DNA of 64,000 bases from Cylicocyclus nassatus (lineage: Eukaryota; Nematoda; Chromadorea; Rhabditida; Strongylidae), in NCBI GenBank assembly GCA_958299035.1, contig CATQJL010000305.1:64747618-64811617 (forward strand). The letters are read 5' to 3'. The translations under genes and the position numbers were made by a program. The stretch's first letter is position 1; each line of letters starts with the position of its first letter. This document shows, in pieces, positions 11,601-21,179 of the stretch. The notes under the pieces are model-generated. The model searched no databases. It saw nothing but the letters and a program-made list of their open reading frames with translations, and was not told where the DNA came from.

Positions 11601-12083
11601 TTAATCATTGCGTGTTAATGACTCACTGATGAAAATCTAATGGATTTACAGAAAAGACCCGGACCCAGACCCTCTTCGCCAGTACCAACTCACGTGGTTC
11701 CTGAACCGGTAATGTCCCGGTCGGAAGAATCGACGGAATCTGTATCATCATCATCATCATCATCATCGTCGTCGTCATCATCATCATCATCATCATCCTC
11801 ATCATCATCATCATCTCTGCAAGAGGCGCCTCTATGGCCATGGAGCTGGCCATCAGGAGAAACATACCCATATCCAAAAGTGCCTGCTCCACGACCACCT
11901 CCAAGAAGAAAACCGAAAAGAATACTCGTACAAAAGGGACGACACGGCAAAAACGGCAAAGGAAGAAAAGTAAATCCAAAAGTAAAAGGAAAGCAGAATG
12001 CTGTCAAAGGAAAGGGCAAGGGGGGAAACCAAAGGAAACCAAAGGTGAATAGAGTGTTAGCAAGAATGACTAAGTTTATTTAA
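2686..12083 (+). CDS. Secreted micro-exon gene: His/Pro/Phe repeats, Ser/Glu-rich micro-exons, poly-Ser/Lys tail
   Basis: Proposed exons: 2686-2697, 2725-3115, 5867-5925, 7342-7380, 7959-8015, 8276-8326, 8541-8597, 8828-8884, 9055-9111, 9159-9215, 10263-10313, 10567-10635, 10889-10924, 11652-12083, giving about 474 residues. The N-terminus MKLTVLLLVGAAQG is a signal peptide. Four copies of a 20-residue unit ending FPPFFQGI follow, then a Cys-containing region to residue 167 or so. After the exon 2/3 junction (phase 1) every junction is phase 0. Exons of 36-69 bases encode runs such as SSSSESSSSSSSEE or KHTSSSSSSSSSS. The last exon has poly-Ser, Pro-rich and Lys/Gly-rich blocks. S-x-E sites would suit secretory-pathway phosphorylation (inference). 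No known domain is visible. The 27-base first intron is suspiciously short, so exon 1 is the least certain part. The protein is presumably secreted or part of an extracellular matrix; its function is unknown. Confidence 0.75.
2749..2997 (+). repeat. 60-bp coding minisatellite (4 units) in exon 2
   Basis: There is one 69-bp unit at 2749-2817, then 60-bp units at 2818, 2878 and 2938. The last three are almost identical. Units are multiples of three and in frame, giving PHRHQAGGFPPFFQGIPQGK. The first unit carries an extra 9-bp HRH duplication and two substitutions, so it is the oldest or most diverged. Confidence 0.9.
3315..5178. mobile_element. Foldback element (about 1.86 kb) with TA flanks, inside an intron
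   Basis: Inverted arms 3315-3811 and 4663-5178 match over about 500 bp. Both ends read CAGTTGTGACAGTGGAATG from the outside and are bordered by TA, as in Tc1/mariner-type target duplications. Each arm contains a minisatellite of GCCGATGTC/GCCGAATTC nonamers (3345-3420 and 5055-5150), with different copy numbers in the two arms. The 0.85-kb centre holds no transposase; open frames in the arms are mirror images of each other and not genes. It is inserted in the intron after exon 2 of the micro-exon gene. Confidence 0.8.
4253..4309. repeat. Perfect-stem hairpin
   Basis: TCAGGCGCAACC...CTCAAAAG pairs with CTTTTGAG...GGTTGCGCCTGA around a short loop. It sits in the centre of the foldback element. 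A small nested MITE or stem-loop is likely. Confidence 0.6.
6206..6600. repeat. Diverged tandem duplication of about 195 bp
   Basis: Unit 6206-6399 and unit 6400-6600 share the same order of motifs: GGCATACCT-CG, TGGCTGCGC-ATTTGGCACAAC, TATGCGTTCGAGA, GCGCGCACGATAAA and CTGGCAAATCGCCAAGTCGC. A run of related shorter pieces (GGCGATTTGGCCAAATCGC) continues to 6690. No credible coding. It lies in an intron of the micro-exon gene. Confidence 0.65.
8390..9270 (+). repeat. Tandem array of duplicated micro-exon plus intron cassettes
   Basis: Three cassettes (near 8390-8640, 8670-8915 and 8930-9140) and a shortened fourth (9140-9270) each contain intron sequence with GTGAAGGATCGAATTGC and GAGCAAAAACTGATTGTAC, then the 57-base micro-exon, then GTGGGGGGT. 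The exon and its flanking intron were copied together, which raised the number of Ser-rich segments without shifting frame. Confidence 0.85.
9461..9495 (+). pseudogene. Probable decayed micro-exon
   Basis: CTTACAG is followed by codons for CSSSEVEEDKT and then TAG, with no usable GT donor. Composition matches the neighbouring Ser/Glu micro-exons. It is either a dead cassette or an alternative terminal exon. Confidence 0.4.
9936..10010 (+). pseudogene. Probable decayed pair of Ser/Glu micro-exon sequences
   Basis: Two 33-bp near-repeats encode SSLEKEKEPRA and SSSEKNKEPRA in one frame. The position where other micro-exons have AAG|GTGGGG reads AAGGAACC, so the donor is missing. The upstream CCCCAG is not in a usable phase for this frame. 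It looks like a duplicated, donor-less cassette. Confidence 0.35.
11738..11820 (+). repeat. Trinucleotide (TCA/TCG) run coding poly-serine
   Basis: An uninterrupted TCA/TCG/TCC array encodes about 25 serines in the last exon of the micro-exon gene. The other strand reads poly-Asp/Met, which is an artefact of the repeat. Confidence 0.85.
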
Positions 12084-12096
12084 TTCTACATTACAG

Positions 12097-12329
12097 AGGA
12101 CAGGAAAGCACTAAATCACGCTCTAACTTGAAGTGAGTGCACATATGATACCATGATTTGTAAACATAAACCGCTTATTCGCAGCACTCCACCGCCAGAA
12201 CGCCATTTTTGCAACTCATCTGCTCATCTCTTTACTCCTGATCCAAGCTGTGGGGATACGGTAGAAACACTTTTCAAACAAACCATTTCCGTTTATTGTG
12301 ATGCTTATGCATCTTTTCGGAGTGTATAA
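12097..12329 (+). CDS. Possible alternative 3' exons of the micro-exon gene
   Basis: 12097-12132 follows CATTACAG and ends at GTGAGT. 12185-12329 follows TTCGCAG and ends at TAA. They join in phase (AA|C) and read GQESTKSRSNLN, then TPPPERHFCNSSAHLFTPDP and a Cys-containing end. The preceding exon would have to leave in phase 2, but the good donor there (AAAG|GTGAAT at 12043) is phase 0. So either an unseen splice is used, or these exons belong to another transcript. Confidence 0.35.
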
Positions 12330-12805
12330 GTCTTTGCATGAAGGGGAGGAGTATGACTATGGTTGTTACGAAGGCATTTTCTGCTATAGAGGTTCACTAG
12401 TTTCTATACACTGAATTGTACCAGTTTACAAAACTCTAAGTCACACTCTTAGGATGACACGAAAGCAAGAATGCACTGATGACCTTGAATCAAGGCAGCT
12501 TATGCAGTCCATATAGGTTACTTGTCAATTACTAATCGGCTTTTTATGACATTTCGAATCACAAAAAAGTAACGTAATAGCAGTTTTGAGAAGAACGTAT
12601 GTACATTGATACAAGATACACAACTCTGTTCAGTACATGCATTGCATCACCGATTCATATGCCGCAATTGCACACATGCAACATTACGTATTCTCTTGTA
12701 TTTCTGCTATTCAGGACAATACACATCAATCAATTTTTTTAAGCTGAATTTACACCACATTTTAAACATATCGTATTAAACCAGACTGGTGCAATATGTC
12801 AAAAT

Positions 12806-13012
12806 TCAAAGACTGTTGGGATGAAATCTGCCTGGATTGGGCTTTATGACCGTTGGAGTAGTTCCCGGTAGCTTTCGAAGCTCGACGCAAACGCGTTTGG
12901 ACGGTGGAGTGTAGCAAAAAAATACCACTTTTTTTGCAAGTCGTGGTTGATATTGTGATTGTTGATAACAATCGCATAGCTGTGAGAAATTTGCTATCGT
13001 CGAGTGCTGCAT
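12806..13012 (-). CDS. Weak candidate exon, Cys-containing small protein
   Basis: On the minus strand an open frame starting at the ATG at 13010-13012 runs to a stop near 12806. It contains LCDCYQQ, FFCYTPPSKRVCVEL and PNPGRFHPNSL. TTCTAAATGCAG can also be read as an acceptor. Amino-acid composition is plausible for a small secreted protein, but no family is recognised and length alone is not significant. Confidence 0.28.
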   Translation of the reverse strand: MQHSTIANFSQLCDCYQQSQYQPRLAKKVVFFCYTPPSKRVCVELRKLPGTTPTVIKPNPGRFHPNSL

Positions 13013-13029
13013 TTAGAAGATCGTATTTT

Positions 13030-13965
13030 TACTCTTCAAACTTCAGTAAGTAAGAGTGATTTCAGACTGTCAGCTGCATGACGTGCTGATCCGCTCTTCG
13101 GCGACATTCGTAAAAGATAAAAGATAAACTATTGTTTTGTTTTTCGATGTTTGCTTGTAGCTCGCCATTATCTTTCAAAGATTTTTTTTTACCAAAACCG
13201 TCTAATCTTGGCCGGCCTACGTCAGCCAAAATCGTATAAAACACCAATAAATCTTGGGAATTTGTTACTTCCAAGACGGTACGGAGATTTAACACTAATT
13301 TTACATAGCAAATGAGAGTTTACGGATTCGGAATGTTAAATGTGGTGTTTTTCGGGTACAGCCTGGAACGCATCCATAAACATGAGTTATGATGTTTTTA
13401 ACTCTGAAGACTCCATGAATTGGAAACAAAAACACCTACTAGACAGAGGAGAAGAAGTTGCATGCTCTTCTTTTGATGTTCTACGAGGTTTTATCTCCAG
13501 TTTACCATGTATGGAAAGTGGTAGGATCAGCTAAATTTTACTAAGAAGGTATGATGAGCTATGAAAAAAAGAAAAATTATTTTGCATTCTTTAGGGTTCC
13601 CTATTGATATGCTTCTTCGGAAGGTTGATACAATGATTTAGAAGAATTATGAGATTTGACCATTTCAAAAACATGGATCGCAAATTTTGGTAACATTCAG
13701 AGAGCTCATTGACTGTGCTGCGAAGATTTTTTAACCATTACAAAGAGGATGATTGCCGCATCATTGCAATTTATAAAATAGCGAAACTCTGGTGATTTTT
13801 GGTGGTTTTCTAAGAACTCAATTGTTGACCTTCAATATCAAGGCAACCTTTCAAAGAGCATAAAAAAGTTGCATCGAATGCTACCAAGATCTTTTAGAAA
13901 TTTTTGTACGAAATCTGGTGTTAGTTTGAAAAGAACGGACATCACTTTTAGAACTACCTAATATA
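13030..13965. mobile_element. Decayed mariner-type MITE
   Basis: Internal blocks (TTTCGGGTACAGCC, GAATTGGAAACAAAAA and AGAGGAGAAGAAGTTGC) match the complete element at 49149-50170. The right end resembles its terminus (ACATCACTTTTAGAACTACCTAATA). The left terminus is not recognisable. The open frame at 13340-13534 lies within it and is not a gene. Confidence 0.5.
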
Positions 13966-14835
13966 TTCATTCCGCTTGATTTTTGGGTCAAGTAAAAGTT
14001 GCTGCTCGGCAGCGTTGATTACGCGTCCAAAAACCGGCATGAATTATTTATGTCTTTGATAACGAAGTCTGCTTCGAATTCCAAAATTTTACCATGTGGG
14101 TAGATGTGAATGAGAAAATAGACATGTACCGAAGTGAACTGTTATTCGAGACTCAAGCAGTCGAGCAGTAGAAAAAGTTTGTGGCCGACTGATATCTTGC
14201 GAGAAGTGGAGGGGTGGGGCTAAAGTAGTTTTATAGACTTCGCAGGCTTGAAAAAAAGCGAGCTAAAAATCAAGCCTAGTAATGTCATATATCCTGCACA
14301 TCAGCTTCAAAAATGTCTTCATTCTTTTCTACATACAAGTCTATATCTACAATCACATGGTGATTTCATGAATGAATCAAAAAGGCACAAAAACCAGAAT
14401 ATTAGATTGACGACAATTTCCTATTTCTTCGTAACTCTTTTCTTTTTGCTGCGGCGCACTCAAATTTTGTTAAGTGTGGTGCGAACTATATGTATATGCA
14501 CAGACTGTGTGACTTTCGAAAAAGAAATGCGAGTAATCTATACTTTTCCAAAGACAGGTGAAAGTCGAGGTATCGCAGTTTCAAGCAGAAAATGAGTTGT
14601 CAGCAACTTGAATTGGACACATACATAAAGCGCAATTGTAAACAAGGAGTTGCTGTGAGTACCACGGTCGGTAAAAAAAATCTGTAAGTCGGAGACAGAT
14701 CGAGATTTGCCCTTGAGAAATCAAACTCAAATGCGTTAAGGCTGCCTAGGGAATTTCGTCATTGCAATATAATCGAACTGCCAGACTTTGCAAAAACTTT
14801 GCATATCCTGTGAGTCGACCTGCTGTACACGAATA

Positions 14836-14960
14836 TCAATTAATTTAATTTAATTTAATTAATTTTTCAATTAATGTTATTAATTTCATGTTGAAGATCT
14901 ACCGTAGTATCTTTTGATCTTACAAATCAATAATTTAACAAGATAATTAACAAGTTTTCG
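14836..14960. repeat. AT-rich low-complexity tract
   Basis: TTTAATTTAATTTAATTAATT pentamer-like repeats. No gene is visible from 13,970 to 15,240 apart from an unsupported open frame at 14248-14595 in AT-rich DNA. Confidence 0.6.
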
Positions 14961-15303
14961 GTACAAGGTACGAGAATCAGGGGATATTCACCGAAAAGAC
15001 TTTCGGCCTAATATGCTCGCGCGCAAGATTTGCAAGATTCGATTCAAATCTTTCCGGTGAATCTTAGCCATCTCAGATTTAGCTACATTTACCTGTTTAG
15101 TTCCAAAGGCCTTAGCAAGAAATTAGATTGCGGTTATTGGCTTTTTTCTAAAAACTTTTACTTAGAAGACGAAAAATTTGACGAACGAAGATTGGAACCA
15201 GTAAGTTTTTCGTCCTCTCTTGTTGAAACCTCGGCATAATTCAAACTGTGTCAGTATAATGTAGCCAGCACGAGGTTTGGGCGAAGCAATTTATTACATC
15301 AGT

Positions 15304-15342
15304 GGCCTAACGCGTTTCGACTACTCGTCGTCTTCGGAGGCC
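15304..15342 (-). ncRNA. Hammerhead-ribozyme-like motif, upstream inverted copy
   Basis: On the minus strand GGCCT pairs with AGGCC as stem I, around CCGAAGA, a GAC-GAGTA-GTC stem II, GAAA and ACGCGT as a minimal stem III. This matches the type I layout known from Penelope-like elements, except that the usual CUGANGA has C for U and stem II needs a bulged C. Activity is doubtful. Confidence 0.5.
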
Positions 15343-15387
15343 TAAAGTGGTGCGGGATTAGTGATCAACAGTGATCAATTATTATTA

Positions 15388-16305
15388 TTGGGTGGTTGCA
15401 AGAGTTCTACCCGTTTTCGACACCTTATTTTGAACTGCCGATTTTGGAGAAAAAAACTATATTTCATAAACAATATTTATATCATTTAAAAGCTCTTTTC
15501 TTTTAGATTTTCAGGCATATTTTCTTTTTCATAGATCTTTGTTCGCTGTGTGGTTGCTACTTTGAAAAGACAGCTAAGCAAATACTAAAATTTTCATCTT
15601 TGCTCTATCGCCGTGAAATCTACAGCCAAAAGAAGAAATTCCTTTCAAAACATATATAATGTTTGCTGGACACTTGTGCTACGAAACGCTCATCGGGATA
15701 TGATTTCAGAAAAATTTCGAACCTACAAATTTTTAGCTTAAACATAACCTGTCTTTATGGTCCCTTCAAGTCGCATAAAAATCGTAAACATATTGCAATC
15801 GCGGAACTTTTACTCTGTATAATAAGATTAGAACTAAAACAACTGCTACTAGAAGAACGAAAGGAGTCCCTGGTTTGTCTACGGCGAACAAATCAAAAAT
15901 GTCAGAAAATTGCATTTTTTGCCGCCTCAGGAAGAGCCAAATAAGTGGGTCCTTTCGGATTTTTCAGTACAAAATTTTTATGACCGAGTTTGATGAAATG
16001 CAAAGTTAGCGGTACTCCTCAGTCGACTATAGGCTACACCGTGAGCAGTGCTTGTGCAACTCAGCTATATTCCAAATCAAGTTATGCTTTTGCAAAGTGA
16101 AGGTTTATACAAGGAAATGTTCTTCCATTTTCGCCTATAAAATCTTCTCCGCTGTTACTGCAATAATCTTAAAAAGTGCTCAGAATAGCCAAAGATTTGC
16201 AGATTGTAACACAGCTTATAGTAATTGCAAAGATTATTTCTGAGAAGAGTTATGATGAATCAAAGTCAAAGTTCGAAAACGGGTAGAACTTTTGAAACAA
16301 CCCAA
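15388..16305. mobile_element. Mariner-type MITE (about 0.92 kb) inserted in the PLE 5' region
   Basis: The termini are inverted: TTGGGTGGTTGCAAGAGTTC on the left against TTGGGTTGTTTCAAAAGTTC on the right, both continuing into CTACCCGTTTTCG, with TA at each edge. The flanking TTATTA sequence is duplicated. The internal open frame 15663-15944 does not resemble transposase. Confidence 0.7.
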
Positions 16306-16350
16306 TATTATTATTATATTGAAACCTAAAAAATTTTACTGAAACCTCGA

Positions 16351-16995
16351 TTGATCATTAGTGATCACTCGAGGTTTAAACAAGAGAGGACGAAAAACTT
16401 ACTGATCAATGTGCCGCCACAATTAGTTCCTCTCGTGCGGGAAGCATTATCGCTCCGTCAGAAAATAGTTGCGACTCGTCAATCCTTGATATTTCTGAAG
16501 CGATGTAAAGCCGCCGACATGGTGCCACGGTTCATTTTAAATAAGAAGTTGGGAACAGTATGCAACCTTCCCGAAGATCATCCGAAAATTAAGAAGATCT
16601 ACCGCATCATTCTGGGAACTGCGATCAAAGAAAAACAACATACACTGTGCTCCTGTATTTTGAAATGTAACGCTAAAGAACAGTCCTGTCAACGGCTTCT
16701 AGCTACTCCGACTTGGAAGAGGATTGAGAAAGGATCGAGATTGATTTGTGGATCTGTTCGATCTAGCGCCAAATCTTCCCTTCGTGCAAAGTACGACAAA
16801 CTCCTGAGCGCTACTCGAAAAAGTCAAAGGACTGGTGAGAACAACGTACCCGAGCGAAACCGCAACGTAAGTGACATAGCTCAAAACGAATGTATCGATT
16901 GCACGGCAAGAGTCACAGTAATCGGCAACACTCAGATTTCCGACAATGCGCGCAAATTCCTAAGTTTGGGTCCTTCATTTTCCATTGCTCACAAG
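16351..16995 (+). pseudogene. PLE N-terminal coding region
   Basis: An open frame encodes about 215 residues, Lys/Arg-rich with a Cys pair (CSCILKC), ending FSIAHK where the MITE at 16996 begins. After the MITE the same frame resumes (PCQNVSES...), so both pieces once formed one protein. The position and basic composition suit the region N-terminal to a PLE reverse transcriptase. It is broken by the insertion. Confidence 0.6.
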
Positions 16996-17451
16996 GGAAC
17001 GATACTTGGTGTCCGTGGCCTTTTGAGATGAAACCTATACCATCATATTCGTCTTGGGACGCTGATTTCGAATCTGACTTTCTTTTCTGCTAATCGTTTC
17101 TCTACAAAAAGTTATGAAGGACTTTCGCGTCAAGGGTCGCCTAAAAGAAACAGGGTCGAGGACTAATTTTTGAAAAGAAGCTTGATTGAGGCAATGCAAA
17201 ACTAAAAAACACAAAATGACCCGAACCTAAACCTGCATTAACTTGCGAGGCTATCGCACTAGCCACTACACCACATCTTAGCGGCGGTTTTGGCATTTCG
17301 ACCACATCTCCTTTGGCGCGAAAATCTTCATAACTTTTTTCCGAGAAACGGTTAGCAAAAACGGGAGTCAGATTCGGTATCAGCGCTCCAAGACGAGTCT
17401 AATGGTATGCATCTCATCACAAAAGGCCACGGATACCAAGTATCGTTACCT
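16996..17451. mobile_element. MITE (about 455 bp) with long inverted repeats, inserted in the PLE ORF
   Basis: GGGAACGATACTTGG at the left end is mirrored by CCAAGTATCGTTACC at the right, and the repeat continues inward for over 100 bp through GCTGATTTCGAATCTGACT. The PLE reading frame is the same before and after it. On its minus strand, 17195-17285 holds a tRNA-like A box (GTGTAGTGGCTAGTGC) and a B box (GGTTCGGGTC). Confidence 0.75.
17195..17285 (-). pseudogene. tRNA-like relic inside the MITE
   Basis: TGGTGTAGTGGCTAGTGCGA fits an A box plus D arm, and GGTTCGGGTC fits a B box with about 30 bases between. No clean acceptor stem is seen. This could be a tRNA-derived SINE head or a captured tRNA pseudogene. 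Confidence 0.4.
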
Positions 17452-18806
17452 TGTCAGAACGTCAGTGAGAGCGTATTTCTCAAAGTCATCACTGGTCTCC
17501 ACAGACTACGAGATCAATTGAGAATAAGGGCCAAAAATAGCGAAAAACGAGATCCAAACGCACAAGAAGTACGAGATGACCAGTCACTTCCTTGTGTTCC
17601 CTTTCCAAGCACTTTTTATAGAGAGCCTCAACCGATACCTGAGGCAGATGTCAAGTTCAGAATTTTATCCTCAAACGTTTTGACTGCTTACACACAGCCA
17701 AAACCTTGCCGCCGCACTAACTTGACTTATTCAGAGATGCTTGGATATAAAGAAGTATGCGATTAGATAAGATCTGAAAAAGTGCGCATCTCTGTCAGTG
17801 ATAAAGGTGGAGAGTTTGTGATTATACCACAGGAATTAGATCGAGAAATCACTGAACTCCATCTCAATGACAAGAGTGTGTACAGGCGCGTTTCCGAAAA
17901 GGAATATCATTCGCAGTACAAGCGCTTAAATCACGTTTGGATGAGCATAGGAAAAGCAGCTGGCCTCAACGAGAGCTTTCTTGCCAGACTTAAGTTAGAC
18001 ACGCCATTATGTCCGGTTTTCTATAGCCTTGTAAAGACTCACAAGTTTACAGAAAGTGATGACATTCGCTCGATGGCGGCCAGACAGTTTCAGATAAGAC
18101 CTATATTAAGTTGTTTTGGAGGTCCAACCAACAGGATATCTTGGTTTCTGAGTAAGATTGTAGGGCAATTACTGGACAAAATAGCTTCCCATTTAGCAAA
18201 CGCTAAACAATTCCTCGACCGCTTGAAATCCTCCAGATTCGAAAATGGATGTGTAGCAGAATCTTTTGACGTTGTATCTCTATATACCAACGTTCAAAAT
18301 GAAGACGCTTTACAAGCGGTATCCGAAATGATGGATGAGTTTAGTGCAAGCATTCGAACCTTTGGATTGAGCAAACATCACGTCATGGTCCTGATCAGAG
18401 AATGCCTAACTTGTAATATCTTCAGATGGTCAGGCACGTACTTCGCTCAACAAAGGGACTCGCAATGCGACAACGGCTTGCTCCAGTTCTTGCGATATGC
18501 TTTATGAGTAGGATCGAAAAACCGGTGCTATCAAGACTACCACTTATGTATTGTCGTTACGTGGACGACTGCTGGATAGTGACATCCACTCAGTCCGAAA
18601 TGGACAAGTGTTTCCGATTACTCAATCAGCAGTCGCAGTACATAAGGTTCACGCGTGAACAGCCGGTTGATGGTTGGCTTCCGTACTTAAACGTTCAAAT
18701 CAAACTGTCAGGCTGCGACACTCATGTAAAATGTTATCGTAAAAGTAGCTTTAAAAATATCTTATTACATGCTCGTTACATCCATCAGCCGTCAAAAATG
18801 CTGTAG
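17452..18806 (+). pseudogene. PLE reverse transcriptase, broken
   Basis: The frame resumes after the MITE with GLHRLRDQLR. It meets an in-frame TAG at 17764, continues through VFYSLVKTHKF and the motif A aspartate (FDVVSLYTNV near 18264-18293), then shifts frame around 18430-18507. The catalytic YVDD (18558-18569) and LPYLNVQIKL follow in the new frame. Key residues survive, so decay is recent, but no full-length protein can be made. Confidence 0.85.
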
Positions 18807-18814
18807 TCCGAAAT

Positions 18815-19516
18815 ATGTTTAGAACAGCAACACAAGTATGTACGGGAAAGAAAGAGCAGAGAGAGTCGCGAAATGTTGCACTGAGCATCGCAAGGAAAAA
18901 TGGCTATCCGATGCACCACGCTCGGGGTAGACCATTCCCTTCACGAAATACTGCTCAACATAACAACAAAATAGCGCTCTGTCTTCCTTTCATTTCGGAT
19001 GAAATTAGTGTTGCAATACGGCACAGCATTAAACGAGCACAACTGAGCGACGATGTCATTTTAGTGAACATTCCGAGCGACAATCTCAAAAGACGACTTG
19101 TACGGAACAGGCTTTATGACAAATACTGCATCTCGAGAGAGTGCGTAGTTTGTCCACATAGCAGCATTGGTGATTGCGCGAAAACAGGGGTAATATATCA
19201 GATAGAATGTTTAGTTTGTGGTGCTAGCTATATAGGAGAAACCGGAAGACCACTTGGCGTAAGAGTTAAAAAACACCTTGCCAATAAACGAAGAGGTAGT
19301 CTAGTTTCGCCGCTCGGTAGACATAAACATGAATATCACCGCAATCAAGACTACGCGATCAAATGTACAATTTTGGCTTACGAAAAAGATACGTCTGCGC
19401 GGAAAGCTCTCGAAGCGTTCTGGATCACACGCAAAAAGCCGCTTATGAACAACAGAAACGAGTGCTTAGCCGTTACGAATGACTTCATGTCATTTTTATC
19501 ACTGTGTGAGCTATGA
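18815..19516 (+). pseudogene. PLE connector and GIY-YIG endonuclease domain
   Basis: A frame separate from the RT part encodes a basic connector, a Cys cluster (CISRECVVC...DC), then the GIY-YIG core GVIYQIECLVCGASYIGETG with the following RPLGVRVKKH, and ends near LSLCEL. In PLEs this nuclease nicks the target DNA. The domain itself is intact but cut off from the RT by a frame change at 18806-18815. Confidence 0.85.
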
Positions 19517-20429
19517 TAGAGTAGTGCGATGATTACATCTACAATGAGCCGCTTAATGTGACTCATTGGCACTACTGTCACCAAGGAAGCGGTCGCACTA
19601 TATCATCAAGTGACCGGCGGTGGAGCAAAGGTTTGTTCGTCTTCTCCCATCGATCCCAAAAAATGGTAAAAATCAAGTCTGTAATTCTGCGTATTTCGTT
19701 CGTTCCAGTGCGGTTAGTTTCCTTGACGAGCACTCATACACATGCAGATCTTAATTATCAAAGCCTATTTTATCACTATGCAAAAACTTTGGCACGTGAT
19801 CATGACCATCCTTAAGATATGGTATTTTGAAAATGGTCCCACAGGCAATAAAAGCACCCGGCAGCATGAGCATCTTGGTTTGGGCTCAATATCTCGCGTG
19901 AAAACCCATACAAGTAGGTAAGTTTATACCATTCCTATAGAGAATATTCTGTTCTACCTGCTAGCGTAGAACAGTTCGTCTAAGAATACAAATTCATGAA
20001 TTTACGAAACTTCAAAGTTTGAACTTCACGGCCTAAAATAAATTTTTTATATTTGAAATAAAAAAGTTCTAGACCGCTAAAACTACCTGGAAAAACAGGA
20101 AATAAGATCCTTTCAATGTATTAAATAATTTATACCCGCAAATCTCATTGAATACAGGCCATACAGCGACTTAAGAGCTAAAAAGCCTATGACCGTGGCT
20201 GTTTACCGTGACGTCACCAGATTGTGAAAAATTTGAGTTTCCGAAAAAAAAGTTATGGATTTAGATAGATTGTAGGGCGCTGATTCCGAATCTGTGTCCC
20301 ACTCTGCTCAAAAATGATTTTGAAGGGAGTTACGAGGTTGCGGCGCTTTCAACGCGACATCGCGTTTATTTCGGAAATTTTAAAGGCGGCACCGATGGTA
20401 TTGTAAGATCACTAATCCCGCACCACTTT

Positions 20430-20469
20430 AGCCCTCCGAAGACGACGAGTAGTCGAAACGCGTTAGGCC
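20430..20469 (+). ncRNA. Hammerhead-ribozyme-like motif, downstream copy
   Basis: CCGAAGACGACGAGTAGTCG is followed by AAACGCGTTAGGCC on the sense strand of the PLE, the same core as the upstream inverted copy. Stem I is imperfect here (GCCCT against AGGCC). The ACGCGT stem III is self-complementary, typical of PLE hammerheads thought to act as dimers. Confidence 0.5.
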
Positions 20470-20799
20470 ACTGATGTAATAATTTGCTTCGCCCAAACCT
20501 CGTGCTGGCTACATTGTACTGACACAGTTTGAAGTATTGGAACCGTTTTGTTTGAGGCAAATTGCTCAGAAGTTACTTGTGTTACAACAATTCCGATCAA
20601 AGAAATTCTGAGAAAATCGCGCAATTTTTAAGCACACGTGTCCACATGCTTTTTCAAAAAATGTCCCCTGAGATCAGCCACTTTGAGGTGCGTTCTGGTA
20701 GAACAAACGCAATAGAACTGCTATGTAAAAAAACTTACATATAAATTCGCAGCATCACAGACTTTCACAATCAGATTTAATTTTTTGCTTTTTACTGCT

Positions 20800-20960
20800 T
20801 TTCTTGTCAGACGTCCCCATGCTATTCTACTTGAGACAAGGTGGTCTTCTTCTATACCAAGTTCTTGCTTGTCGGCCTTGATTCCATCCACCACATCTTG
20901 GGTATACCTCTGGGTCTCTCTAGTGCCTCCACGAGCTAACCGATGGTTTCATCCCTTCTG
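20800..20960 (-). pseudogene. Relic of a non-LTR (RTE-type) retrotransposon C-terminus
   Basis: On the minus strand two overlapping frames give RPRGIPKMWW and DGIKADKQELGIEEDHL, followed by AWGRLTRK. The order matches the usual end of RTE-like polyproteins (RP..RW.D.IKAD...W..L.RK), with one frameshift. Nothing else of the element is recognisable nearby. Confidence 0.4.
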
Positions 20961-21179
20961 TCACACTCAAGTTTCACAAGAGTCAAACTGTCTGTTGTCA
21001 TTTAGCATCTCTAATAGCGAGTTCTTTAAGAGATTAGTTCTTGCGATAAACTTTTGGATCAACCTTTTCACAATTTGATAGAACAGTACCTACTTTCTGG
21101 AACCTATATAGTTTTACCGGCTCTTTTCTATAGCTAATTTTTCGCAGTATCACCTTCTAAAATTATGTCAGGTCAATCC

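Larger units (their letters stand above)
15241..20533 (+). mobile_element. Degenerate Penelope-like retroelement (PLE) with inverted ends
   Basis: The coding parts, in order, are an N-terminal region, a reverse transcriptase with motif A FDVVSLYTNV and motif C YVDD, and a C-terminal GIY-YIG nuclease (GVIYQIECLVCGASYIGETG), the diagnostic PLE pairing. The ends 15241-15368 and 20405-20533 are inverted copies that share GTGGCTAC/GTAGCC-type blocks and a hammerhead-like core, as in PLE pseudo-LTRs. Two MITEs are inserted (15388-16305 and 16996-17451). At least one in-frame stop and two frame changes kill the ORF. 19,520-20,400 is non-coding 3' sequence. Confidence 0.85.

Noticed and set aside
11623..12019. 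Poly-Asp and poly-Met open frames on the minus strand
   Set aside because: They are reverse readings of the TCA/TCG poly-serine run; the plus strand continues the phase-0 exon chain.
14248..14595. 115-codon open frame
   Set aside because: About two ORFs this long are expected by chance at this base composition; no splice context and no recognisable motif.
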